A stretch of 6,465 bases of DNA from an uncultured Fusibacter sp. (GTDB lineage Bacteria > Bacillota > Clostridia > Peptostreptococcales > Acidaminobacteraceae), in contig CALFXQ010000120.1 in the NCBI GenBank assembly GCA_937958285.1, positions 1 to 6,465 on the forward strand. Reading direction: 5' to 3'. Position 1 is the stretch's first letter, and each line of letters opens with the position of its first letter. A program made the translations under genes and the position numbers. Below, one piece after another: positions 1 through 6,362 of the stretch. The notes beneath the pieces were generated by a model. It saw nothing but the letters and a program-made list of their open reading frames with translations. It ran no database searches and was not told the origin of the DNA.

Positions 1-743
1 GTAAGTGGTGTTGGTTCATCCTCTTGTGCATCTTTTATAGGAAAGCTGAAGTCACGCCCCCTCGATAGGAAATACATTCCCCCTATAAGTAGCAGTTGCA
101 ATAATCCCCACTGCAACCACTGAGGAAGCACTTGGATCCAATGGGTTTGCTCACTAGTTACTGTAAGTACATCTTGGTGATAGACAAATCGCGGGTTGAT
201 CAAGGCATGATCTGCACCACCAGAAACATTGCGAATGTCTAGCTCCATCTGTTTTACAAAGGCCTCAACCAAGTCTCTTTCGAAGGGCAACACCTTATTT
301 TGAAGCACATAGCCATTCATTTCTTTGAATGACTCCGACTCGCTATACACCACCTCTTTGTAAATGGATTGCGGTTTCAGCGCAGTAAAGTCAATGAGAT
401 ACAAGAGCATTTGACTCTTGCCATCTTGCAGTTCTTGAAGTGCTTGGAGTCTTTCACGAATTGCCTCATTTTGAGAAAGGCTATAACGACTGCTTTTATA
501 TGGCAGTAGATGCACAATCACATCAAGTGCCATAACTTTTTCTGAGGGACTATAAGGTTCGATTCGATAATTCTTTTCTGCCAGGTATCTCTTAAACAAG
601 TACAAGCCATGTTTTCCCGAGTCGTCTAATCCTCCGGGTACCGAGTTCTTAAAGAGCAATGTGCCAGCGAGACTCAACAAGAGAATCAATGCAATCACAC
701 TTAAACCTTGCCAATCGCCGTTTTTATTTGCAGGCTTACCCAT
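1..743 (-). CDS. DUF4350-like membrane-anchored protein, C-terminus cut by window edge
   Basis: An open frame starts at ATG 743-741 and continues for 247 codons to the left edge without a stop, so the C-terminus is missing. The start is well supported: AGGAGG lies 9 nt upstream, inside the end of the preceding gene, whose TAG stop is one base before this ATG, suggesting translational coupling. The protein has an N-terminal membrane segment (about residues 12-31), a soluble region of about 175 residues, and a second membrane segment (about 208-226) followed by a charged stretch beginning SRGRDF. This two-anchor layout, the early GGLDDSGKHGLYLFKRYL region (a 'G..aL..lL...G' pattern) and the position after a DUF4129 gene match DUF4350 proteins. 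These have no established biochemical role; they usually sit beside MoxR ATPase and DUF58 genes. By topology the central domain is probably extracytoplasmic. The family call is from pattern and context, not a profile search. Confidence 0.78.
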   Translation of the reverse strand, partial: MGKPANKNGDWQGLSVIALILLLSLAGTLLFKNSVPGGLDDSGKHGLYLFKRYLAEKNYRIEPYSPSEKVMALDVIVHLLPYKSSRYSLSQNEAIRERLQALQELQDGKSQMLLYLIDFTALKPQSIYKEVVYSESESFKEMNGYVLQNKVLPFERDLVEAFVKQMELDIRNVSGGADHALINPRFVYHQDVLTVTSEQTHWIQVLPQWLQWGLLQLLLIGGMYFLSRGRDFSFPIKDAQEDEPTPL

Positions 744-744
744 G

Positions 745-1347
745 CTATGTAACCTCCTGCCATAATTTCATCAGCAATGCATGCCAACTCTCATAATCTG
801 ACACATCCGGCTTAGGTCCATACCAACCTCGATTAAAAGCGTTGGCAATCCGCGTATAGTCATGCATGCGCTCGAACTCGAGGTTATGCAGGCCTTCGCC
901 TATTTCAGTAGTGGTCCAGTACTCGTGAATGTGAAGACCGGTTTTGTCTTCTAAAGCAAGCAGCAGACCTACAAATTCAGCACGTATTGCCTCAGCATAT
1001 TCGCCTGCCTGTGCATAGGCTTCGCCCTTTTGTAAAAAGCGACTAAAATTAGCATCTTCACTGATCTCATGACCGAGAATTTGACGCGACAGGCTTACAT
1101 TTCGCTTGCGATTTAGCCAAAGCACAAAAACCCATACAAGAAATATCGCCGCAGCAATTAAGAGGGCAATCAATATTCCCGTAGCGATATATTCTATTGT
1201 TTGTGCATCTATTGCACTTGCTATATTTAAAGCGTCTAATAGCCTTTCTAGTCCCAATGCTATCATTTTCTTAGTACCGTACCACAGGGCGCTAAGAGGG
1301 TTCCCATAAAGCCAATACACAGGATTTAACTGATATCTATTGAGCAT
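745..1347 (-). CDS. DUF4129-like single-pass membrane protein
   Basis: This 200-residue protein starts at ATG 1347-1345. The frame can be extended to a TTG at 1407, but the ATG has GAGG 6 nt upstream while the TTG has no comparable site, and the extension would lie wholly inside the preceding gene. The chosen start overlaps the end of the upstream gene by 11 bp. Residues about 54-78 form one strong membrane helix ending in NRKR, consistent with a cytoplasmic C-terminal half. That half (about 100-195) has the features of the DUF4129 domain: a helical start (GEAYAQAGEYAEAIRAEF), then a 'LL.ALE.KTGL' stretch, T-T-E residues, and a late 'AFNRGWYG' motif resembling the family's 'fe.arYg'. DUF4129 domains occur alone or at the C-terminus of transglutaminase-like proteins, usually near MoxR and DUF58 genes; the molecular function is unknown. 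It ends one base before the DUF4350-like start. Confidence 0.85.
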   Translation of the reverse strand: MLNRYQLNPVYWLYGNPLSALWYGTKKMIALGLERLLDALNIASAIDAQTIEYIATGILIALLIAAAIFLVWVFVLWLNRKRNVSLSRQILGHEISEDANFSRFLQKGEAYAQAGEYAEAIRAEFVGLLLALEDKTGLHIHEYWTTTEIGEGLHNLEFERMHDYTRIANAFNRGWYGPKPDVSDYESWHALLMKLWQEVT

Positions 1348-2407
1348 CAGCCACCTCATTGGCCTTAACTTGGGCACCTCTGTAAAATAAATCAGCAAAA
1401 CATACAAAGGTGCAACCCGTGCAAAACAGCATGGTGACTAAGCTTACCACCGTATTAAAAAGACTCAAGGGCTGACTAATTGCTACAGATAATATGGGCC
1501 ACAGTCCCGCTGTAAACATATTGAGTGCAATGGCAATACCAGAAATTAACCATGTCATAAGCAAAGATAACATGCCCATAGACAATGATATGCCCACTCT
1601 CGCTACAAAATACAGGTGAAACTCCCGCTTAACCAATTGGATGCTATGCTTGATAGCCTCTATGCCCTTCAAATGCTCGTGGGTGTAGTAGTAGAGCGCA
1701 TATCCCACCCAGGTGCGATAAACCTCGTGAAGTAAGAAAATGCCAATAAAGAGCACCACGATAAACAGTAGTGCAAGTGCTAAATAAATGGGTGTATCTG
1801 ACAATTGACTAAAATAATCTCCGAGGGCAGAAAAAAAGCTGTCACTGCTCATAGCTGCGAATAGCAAAATAGTCAACCCACTTAAAATCACAAGTGGCAA
1901 ATCCACTAGAAAAGTGATGCCAAAAATGCCGAACATTTTTTTAAGGGTGGCACTGATTGCCGTCGCAGCTTTAACTTTATTACCTTGTTGATTTCCGATG
2001 TAGATATAACTGATGCCATATCTTGCGCCTTCTACAAAGCTATGTAAGATCACAAATAGCATGCTCACCCAAAGAAATGTAAAGATTAGGCCCACCACAC
2101 CGAGGTCGTTACTAAACAACCCAGTGATAGAAATGCCGAGTCCTAGAATCACCACGAGAATAAGAAGGAAGGCTGCAATAGATGAGAAAAAATAATAGCC
2201 AATAAAGTAAAAAAAGTATGATTTCCACAGTGCTTTAATTTGAAAGAGGCTCTCATCCATAAGCATCCCCACCATTTGCCACACGTTTTTTTTCGTTGGC
2301 AATTGATTAAAGAAATCCTCTGGTGCTAAGCGATTATCTAAATGATCTGAATTGTTCACGTTGACTATTCCTCCTTTTGTACCCTTATATTGTAACTCAT
2401 TTTCCAT
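1337..2407 (-). CDS. polytopic membrane protein, first gene of the DUF4129/DUF4350 cluster
   Basis: The 356-residue protein has a soluble N-terminus of about 60 residues and then roughly six or seven hydrophobic helices (approximate positions 66-95, 102-123, 158-183, 206-227, 270-298, 305-340) and a short charged tail. I do not recognise the family with confidence; the layout resembles uncharacterised bacterial membrane proteins related to the GPDPase-membrane-domain or DUF7544/DUF4013 groups, but this is only a resemblance. Amphipathic loops with conserved-looking stretches (EGARYGISYIYIG; HEVYRTWVGYALYYYTHEHL) lie between helices. The start is uncertain: ATG 2407 has only AAGG about 10 nt upstream, whereas an in-frame GTG at 2359-2357 (giving 340 residues) is preceded by AAAAGGAGG at 2378-2370, 10 nt away. 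The lost residues would be non-membrane. The gene follows the purB terminator and overlaps the next gene by 11 bp, so it probably heads the operon and may provide a membrane platform for its products. Confidence 0.75.
   Translation of the reverse strand: MENELQYKGTKGGIVNVNNSDHLDNRLAPEDFFNQLPTKKNVWQMVGMLMDESLFQIKALWKSYFFYFIGYYFFSSIAAFLLILVVILGLGISITGLFSNDLGVVGLIFTFLWVSMLFVILHSFVEGARYGISYIYIGNQQGNKVKAATAISATLKKMFGIFGITFLVDLPLVILSGLTILLFAAMSSDSFFSALGDYFSQLSDTPIYLALALLFIVVLFIGIFLLHEVYRTWVGYALYYYTHEHLKGIEAIKHSIQLVKREFHLYFVARVGISLSMGMLSLLMTWLISGIAIALNMFTAGLWPILSVAISQPLSLFNTVVSLVTMLFCTGCTFVCFADLFYRGAQVKANEVADAQ
2370..2378 (-). promoter_or_regulatory. strong internal ribosome binding site deciding the start of the membrane protein
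   Basis: AAAAGGAGG lies inside the longest open frame, 10 nt before an in-frame GTG at 2359-2357. It is a better Shine-Dalgarno match than anything ahead of ATG 2407. Either the true protein begins at GTG 2359, or both starts are used. Confidence 0.5.
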
Positions 2408-2468
2408 GAGTTAGCGACCTTCTCTCCAATATTTCTAAAAAATTACATGTATAAAAATGGACGCGTTA
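2408..2468. other. short gap before the membrane cluster, no clear promoter
   Basis: This AT-rich stretch between the purB terminator and the membrane protein should contain the promoter of the left cluster. The best minus-strand match I find is TTAACG (2469-2464) with TGTAAT (2447-2442) and a 16-nt spacer, which is weak. Its -35 overlaps the base of the purB terminator. No operator or riboswitch is recognisable. Confidence 0.3.
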
Positions 2469-2507
2469 AAAAAACTACTCGGTCATTTGCTAGACGAGTA
2501 GTTTTTT
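2469..2507 (-). terminator. intrinsic terminator of purB, probably bidirectional
   Basis: A perfect 13-bp inverted repeat (AAAAAACTACTCG at 2469-2481 and its complement at 2495-2507) encloses a 13-nt loop. The minus-strand transcript ends in a run of Us. The A/T symmetry means it would also work on the plus strand. It lies about 40 bp past the purB stop codon and separates purB from the membrane-protein cluster. Confidence 0.9.
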
Positions 2508-2548
2508 GGGGTTGAGCATTATTCTCTTAAAGAATTTATAAGGCGCGT

Positions 2549-3979
2549 TTAAACTTTGAGGTCTACAGTCGCTTTTAGATTATCGCCGTGATGTGCTAGG
2601 ATTGGCTGAATCACCTGTTTGACAAACCAATCCACTTGTTCTGGGGACCGACCAACATATTGGGAAGGCTCCATTAGCGCATCTATAGCACTTCGATCTA
2701 GGTTGAAAATTGGGTCCCCTACAATGCGCTCTAATAGATCGTTATCTCCGCCTTCTTCTTTGACCACTTTACCAGCAGCCATTGAGTGTACGCGAATCGC
2801 TTCATGGAGTTCCTGACGATCGCCACCTGCCTTTACACAAGCCATGATAATGTTCTCGGTAGCCATAAATGGCAGTTCGCGCATTAAATTTCTGTGAATG
2901 ACCTTTGGATAAACCACCATGCCACTTGTCACATTGATGGCGATATCAATAATGGCATCTACTGCTAAAAAGGACTCTGGCAAGCTGATTCGACGATTTG
3001 CAGAATCGTCTAAGGTGCGTTCGAACCATTGGGTACTGGCCGTCATAGGACCATTTAGTGCACTGGCCATAACAAACCTAGCTAGAGATGCGATGCGCTC
3101 TGAGCGCATTGGATTTCGCTTATAGGCCATGGCCGAGGATCCGATTTGATTTTTCTCGAAGGGCTCCTCTACTTCTTTCATATTTTGAAGAAGTCTTAAA
3201 TCATTGGTCATCTTATGCATAGACTGGGCAATGCCACTTAAAACATTCAAGATTCGCGTATCAATTTTTCTTGTATAGGTCTGACCACAAGCAGGTAATG
3301 GATTTTTTAGTCCTAATTTCTCGCAAACGAGCTCATCTAAAGCTTGAACTTTATCGTGATCGCCTTCGAACAAACTCAAAAAGCTCGCTTGTGTTCCTGT
3401 TGTACCTTTTACGCCGCGCAGGTAGTGGTTATCGATTAAATAGGTTAAATCGTTGTAATCTAAGACCAGTTCTTGCATCCACAATACTGCGCGCTTTCCA
3501 ACTGTAGTGGGTTGTGCAGCCTGGAAATGGGTAAACCCTAGACATGGAAGCCCCTTGTATGAGATGGCAAAATCCGAAAGATTGGCAAGTAAAACAGCCA
3601 ATTTTCTCTGTAAAATTTTCATACCCCTGTGCATCACCAGTAAATCTGTGTTATCCCCTACAAATGCAGAAGTTGCTCCTAAATGAATAATAGGCTTGGC
3701 ATCTGGTACTTGCTCGCCATAGGCATGAACATGACTCATTACATCGTGTCTTGTTTCCTTTTCGAAATAGCGAGCACGATCATAGTTAATGTCTGTTTCG
3801 AATGCTTTCATGCTGGCAATTTGCTGATCAGAAATTGGGAGTCCCAAGGCTTGTTCCGCTTCTGCTAGGGCAATCCAACATGTGCGCCATGTAGAAAACT
3901 TAACATCGTCGGAGAAAAGCTTTTGCATCTCTTCACTTGCATATCTTGTATTCAAAGGATTTTGATATCTATCGGTCAT
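2549..3979 (-). CDS. purB: adenylosuccinate lyase
   Basis: PurB cleaves fumarate from SAICAR in the late steps of IMP synthesis and from adenylosuccinate in AMP synthesis, acting as a cytosolic homotetramer. The 476-residue protein belongs to the fumarase/aspartase superfamily. Visible family motifs are TRHDVMSHVHAYG (residues 76-88, with His78 and His85), GFTHFQAAQPTT (149-159, with the probable general-acid His151) and the mobile signature loop GSSAMAYKRNPMRSER (280-295), whose serines 281/282 include the expected catalytic base. Length and loop sequence match the longer type shared by clostridia and animals (human ADSL is about 484 residues), not the roughly 430-residue Bacillus type. The loop has Ala285 where SSAMPYKRNP is common. 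ATG 3979 is the natural start, with AAGGAG 8 nt upstream. The gene has its own promoter and terminator, and no other pur genes are adjacent, so it appears to be transcribed alone. Confidence 0.98.
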   Translation of the reverse strand: MTDRYQNPLNTRYASEEMQKLFSDDVKFSTWRTCWIALAEAEQALGLPISDQQIASMKAFETDINYDRARYFEKETRHDVMSHVHAYGEQVPDAKPIIHLGATSAFVGDNTDLLVMHRGMKILQRKLAVLLANLSDFAISYKGLPCLGFTHFQAAQPTTVGKRAVLWMQELVLDYNDLTYLIDNHYLRGVKGTTGTQASFLSLFEGDHDKVQALDELVCEKLGLKNPLPACGQTYTRKIDTRILNVLSGIAQSMHKMTNDLRLLQNMKEVEEPFEKNQIGSSAMAYKRNPMRSERIASLARFVMASALNGPMTASTQWFERTLDDSANRRISLPESFLAVDAIIDIAINVTSGMVVYPKVIHRNLMRELPFMATENIIMACVKAGGDRQELHEAIRVHSMAAGKVVKEEGGDNDLLERIVGDPIFNLDRSAIDALMEPSQYVGRSPEQVDWFVKQVIQPILAHHGDNLKATVDLKV

Positions 3980-4060
3980 GGTAATCGCTCCTTAAAACAT
4001 CGTCTCTTATGCACCAATGGCGCGTTATTGCCGCTATGCAATCAATTACTTTGCTTTCAT

Positions 4061-4089
4061 ATTATATCTGAGCCCCTTGCACAATTCAA
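4061..4089 (-). promoter_or_regulatory. sigma-A-type promoter of purB
   Basis: On the minus strand TTGAAT (4089-4084) is followed after exactly 17 nt by a perfect TATAAT (4066-4061). The transcript would start near 4054, leaving a leader of about 75 nt before the purB ATG. That leader shows no purine riboswitch or PurBox that I can recognise. Confidence 0.75.
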
Positions 4090-4182
4090 GCAACTCCATC
4101 TATTGGTTTAACATCCTTTCATAATATATTGATAAGCATTAGTTATAAATAGAATGTAACTCATTTGTTTTCTAATAGATAA
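4090..4182. other. AT-rich spacer between spoVS terminator and purB promoter
   Basis: This stretch has no supported gene. Reading frames here are only a few codons long, and the longer plus-strand frame across it has no ribosome binding site. It may simply hold upstream A/T tracts of the purB promoter. Confidence 0.4.
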
Positions 4183-4200
4183 AGGACGGTTTCCCGTCCT
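4183..4200 (-). terminator. intrinsic terminator of spoVS
   Basis: The minus strand reads AGGACGG-GAAA-CCGTCCT, a perfect 7-bp GC-rich stem with a GNRA-type tetraloop, followed by TTATCTATT. The tail is only moderately U-rich. It starts about 25 bp past the spoVS stop. Confidence 0.8.
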
Positions 4201-4224
4201 CTCTTAAAATTAGCTATTTAAAAC

Positions 4225-4485
4225 TTATCGTGGCTGGATAATCAACTTGATTGCAGTTCTTTCTTCATCGTCGATTTTGATATCGGTAAAAGCAGGGATG
4301 CAAATTAAATCTATGCCACTCGGTGCAACAAAACCTCTAGCAATTGCAACGGCCTTTATTGCCTGATTAATCGCGCCGGCGCCAATTGCTTGCATTTCAG
4401 CGTGTCCATTTTCTCGCACAACGCCTGCTAGGGCACCTGCAACTGAGTTAGGGTTAGAACGAGCAGATACTTTTAGTACTTCCAT
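4225..4485 (-). CDS. spoVS: stage V sporulation protein S
   Basis: At 86 residues this has the typical length and sequence of SpoVS, a small protein with an Alba-like fold. Recognisable family stretches are the start MEVLKVSARSNPNSVAGALA, then GHAEMQAIGAGAINQAIKA (about residues 27-45) and the end IKLIIQPR. In Bacillus subtilis SpoVS is needed for normal progress through late sporulation stages and affects septum formation; nucleic-acid binding is suspected from the fold. Relatives also occur in non-spore-formers, so its presence suggests but does not prove sporulation. ATG 4485 has AAGGAGG upstream with 6 nt spacing. The gene follows rny, as in B. subtilis, but without ymdB between them. It lies between two terminators, so it is probably transcribed alone. 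I did not find a convincing sigma-H or sigma-A promoter ahead of it. Confidence 0.97.
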   Translation of the reverse strand: MEVLKVSARSNPNSVAGALAGVVRENGHAEMQAIGAGAINQAIKAVAIARGFVAPSGIDLICIPAFTDIKIDDEERTAIKLIIQPR

Positions 4486-4511
4486 GCGAATCCTCCTTCA
4501 ATTAAATGACC

Positions 4512-4559
4512 ATGCGCTACAACAAAGGTGCGACAATTGCTTGATGTGTTCTAGCGCAT
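4512..4559. repeat. long inverted repeat upstream of spoVS
   Basis: ATGCGCTACAACA (4512-4524) and TGTTCTAGCGCAT (4547-4559) are complementary at 12 of 13 positions, with one mismatch in the middle, around a 22-nt centre. The dyad ends about 26 nt before the spoVS ATG and does not cover the ribosome binding site. It is not followed by a U-run, so it is not a terminator. It may be an operator or a leader hairpin in the spoVS transcript. Confidence 0.6.
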
Positions 4560-4585
4560 ACATACCCGCATGGAATCTGCTCAAA

Positions 4586-4615
4586 CAAAAAGAAGCTGAA
4601 ATCAGCTTCTTTTTG
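4586..4615 (-). terminator. intrinsic terminator of rny, probably bidirectional
   Basis: Arms CAAAAAGAAGCTGA (4586-4599) and the exact complement (4602-4615) form a 14-bp palindrome with a minimal AA centre. The minus-strand transcript has CUUCUUUUUG on the 3' side. It lies about 25 bp past the rny stop and separates rny from spoVS. Confidence 0.88.
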
Positions 4616-4640
4616 TTGACTAAATCGTCTTGAATGCTAT

Positions 4641-6191
4641 TTACTTGGCGTACTCTACAGAACGCGTTTCGCGTATCATGCTCACTTTAATCTGACCTGG
4701 GTAATCTAATTCTTCTTCGATGCGCTTGCGTATTGATCTGCCCAGGAGTACCATTTCGTCGTCGGTAATCTTATCTGGCATAACCATAATGCGCACTTCA
4801 CGACCTGCTTGAATAGCGAAGGATCGCTCTACCCCATCGTATGAATTTGAAATAGACTCTAGTGCCTCAAGTCTCTTGATATAAGTATTGAGTGTTTCGC
4901 GTCTTGCACCAGGTCTTGCAGCTGACAATGCGTCGGCAGCAGTTACGAGTATAGCCTCGATGGTCTCTGGTTCAAAATCGCCGTGATGTGTACTCATGGC
5001 ATGAATAACGGCTTTAGACTCTTTGTACTTCTTTAAAAGATTCATACCAATTTCGATATGGGTACCTTCGATTTCGTGGTCGACTGCTTTGCCAATATCG
5101 TGCAGTAAACCTGCGCGCTTAGCCACTCTAGTATCGACGCCGAGTTCAGATGCCATGACTCCAGCCAACTGAGCGACCTCGATAGAATGCTTAAGTACGT
5201 TTTGTCCATAGCTCGTGCGATAATTAAGTCGACCGAGCAATTTAATTAATTCTGGATGTAGATTGTGAATACCCACCTCGAAGGTTGCATTCTCACCTGC
5301 TTCTTTAAGCTTTTGATCGATTTCTTTCTTTGCCTTTTCAACCATCTCTTCGATGCGAGCGGGATGAATACGGCCATCTTGAATCAGTTTTTCTAGGGCA
5401 ATACGTGCAGTTTCTCTGCGAATTGGATCGAATGACGATAAAATGACGGCTTCTGGAGTATCATCGATAATTAAATCGACGCCAGTTAACGTTTCGAGTG
5501 CACGTATATTTCGGCCCTCGCGACCAATAATGCGGCCTTTCATTTCGTCGTTTGGCAAATCGACTACAGAAACAGTGGACTCTGCAACATGTTCTGCTGC
5601 GCATCTCTGAATTGCCATTGAGATAATCTCTCGTGCCTTTTTATGGCCTTCTTCTTTTGCCTTTGCTTCAGATTCTTTGATAAGGACTACCATATCGTGT
5701 TGGACTTCTTTTTCGATATCGGCCAACAGCATGTTTTTAGCCTCATCAGTAGACATTCCTGAAATTCTTTCGAGTTCTTGAAGCTGTTGTGCCTCGAGTT
5801 CTTCTAAAGATTGCATTTTCTTGTCTACTTGAGATTGGCGTTTTTGCAAGGATTCTTCTCGTTTTTCTAAGTTCGCACCTTTTTTGTCGAGGGTTTCTTC
5901 CTTTTGCAAATAGCGTTTCTCTAGATTTTGAAGCTCGTTACGTCGCTCTTTTGACTCGCGTTCCACTTCCAGCTTTAGCTGGTACAATTCATCTTTTGCT
6001 TCAACTAAGCGTGCTTTTTTCTCTGCTTCAGCTACTTTTTTAGCTTCAGTGACAATTTCAGCAGCTCTGAGCTCAGCGCTCTTAAGTTTTGCTTCAGCGA
6101 TATTTTTGCGAACCGTATAGCCCACAAAACCACCAATGGAAGGTAAGATAATGACGGATGCCGCGAGGAGCACTACGCTTGTAATTTCCAT
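4641..6191 (-). CDS. rny: ribonuclease Y
   Basis: RNase Y is the membrane-anchored endoribonuclease that initiates decay and processing of many mRNAs in Bacillota. The true start is most likely ATG 6191, giving 516 residues (B. subtilis Rny is about 520): GGAGG lies 5 nt upstream, and the GTG at 6197 that would add two residues overlaps that site. Domains in order are an N-terminal membrane helix (about 4-26), a long charged coiled coil (about 30-190), a KH RNA-binding domain with GREG loop at 223-226, and an HD phosphohydrolase domain. Metal-ligand candidates are His335, the HD pair His364-Asp365 in LLHDIGK, the HHGD stretch 402-405 and Asp420. All are present, so the enzyme looks intact and active. 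It is followed by its own terminator and then spoVS. An unusually elaborate upstream region with a strong promoter, repeats and hairpins suggests that its expression is controlled. Confidence 0.98.
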   Translation of the reverse strand: MEITSVVLLAASVIILPSIGGFVGYTVRKNIAEAKLKSAELRAAEIVTEAKKVAEAEKKARLVEAKDELYQLKLEVERESKERRNELQNLEKRYLQKEETLDKKGANLEKREESLQKRQSQVDKKMQSLEELEAQQLQELERISGMSTDEAKNMLLADIEKEVQHDMVVLIKESEAKAKEEGHKKAREIISMAIQRCAAEHVAESTVSVVDLPNDEMKGRIIGREGRNIRALETLTGVDLIIDDTPEAVILSSFDPIRRETARIALEKLIQDGRIHPARIEEMVEKAKKEIDQKLKEAGENATFEVGIHNLHPELIKLLGRLNYRTSYGQNVLKHSIEVAQLAGVMASELGVDTRVAKRAGLLHDIGKAVDHEIEGTHIEIGMNLLKKYKESKAVIHAMSTHHGDFEPETIEAILVTAADALSAARPGARRETLNTYIKRLEALESISNSYDGVERSFAIQAGREVRIMVMPDKITDDEMVLLGRSIRKRIEEELDYPGQIKVSMIRETRSVEYAK

Positions 6192-6362
6192 AGTCACCTC
6201 CGGTTAAATTTAAGTGTGCCTATATGCCACACCTAAGGGTTAGACCAGATCGGAATGTTGCCCAAGGTGGGCACAGAGGCGAACAAAACTCAGACGAAAT
6301 GAGTCTAAGTGTGCATTGAGCACATATCTTACAGTTGTAAAAAAATAGCTAAATGTTACGCA
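6192..6362 (-). promoter_or_regulatory. structured leader of rny
   Basis: The predicted transcript has about 170 nt before the rny start and no reading frame of note. I see four possible hairpins on the minus strand: UGUGC-UCAAU-GCACA (6324-6310); a 7-bp stem with one wobble (6306-6286) followed by UGUU; a 6-bp GC-rich stem UGCCCA-CCU-UGGGCA (6273-6259); and a 9-bp stem with an extra pair beyond a G-G mismatch (6236-6210), ending just ahead of the ribosome binding site. It does not match a riboswitch or T-box that I recognise. Confidence 0.5.
6210..6236 (-). repeat. leader hairpin next to the rny ribosome binding site
   Basis: On the minus strand UUAGGUGUG pairs with CACACUUAA (one G-U wobble), then a G-G mismatch, a C-G pair and an AUAUA loop. 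The 3' base of the stem is about 10 nt from the GGAGG of rny. Its right arm in plus-strand terms is one of the AAGTGTGC octamers. Confidence 0.5.

Noticed and set aside
1348..1407. N-terminal extension of the DUF4129-like protein to a TTG start at 1407
   Set aside because: The extension lies within the upstream gene, has no ribosome binding site, and the ATG at 1347 has a well-spaced GAGG.
3271..3507. Plus-strand open frames opposite purB, including this 78-codon one
   Set aside because: They are antisense to a well-conserved enzyme, show no family features and have no supporting start signals.
3980..4054. Purine riboswitch or PurBox in the purB leader
   Set aside because: The leader is about 75 nt, shows no three-way-junction aptamer pattern, and no CCGAAC-type PurBox was found.
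3923..4111. Plus-strand open frame across the purB start and upstream gap
   Set aside because: It runs antisense through purB and across its promoter and lacks a ribosome binding site; its composition looks like non-coding sequence.
5789..6043. Plus-strand open frame of 84 codons opposite the rny coiled coil
   Set aside because: It is antisense to a clear rny coding region and arises from its Lys/Glu-rich codons; no ribosome binding site or recognisable protein.
6192..6197. GTG start of rny at 6197
   Set aside because: It overlaps the GGAGG ribosome binding site; ATG 6191 is correctly spaced from that site and gives the usual family N-terminus.
6198..6362. T-box or known riboswitch in the rny leader
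   Set aside because: No T-box consensus or recognised aptamer core is visible, and rny is not a usual target of such elements.
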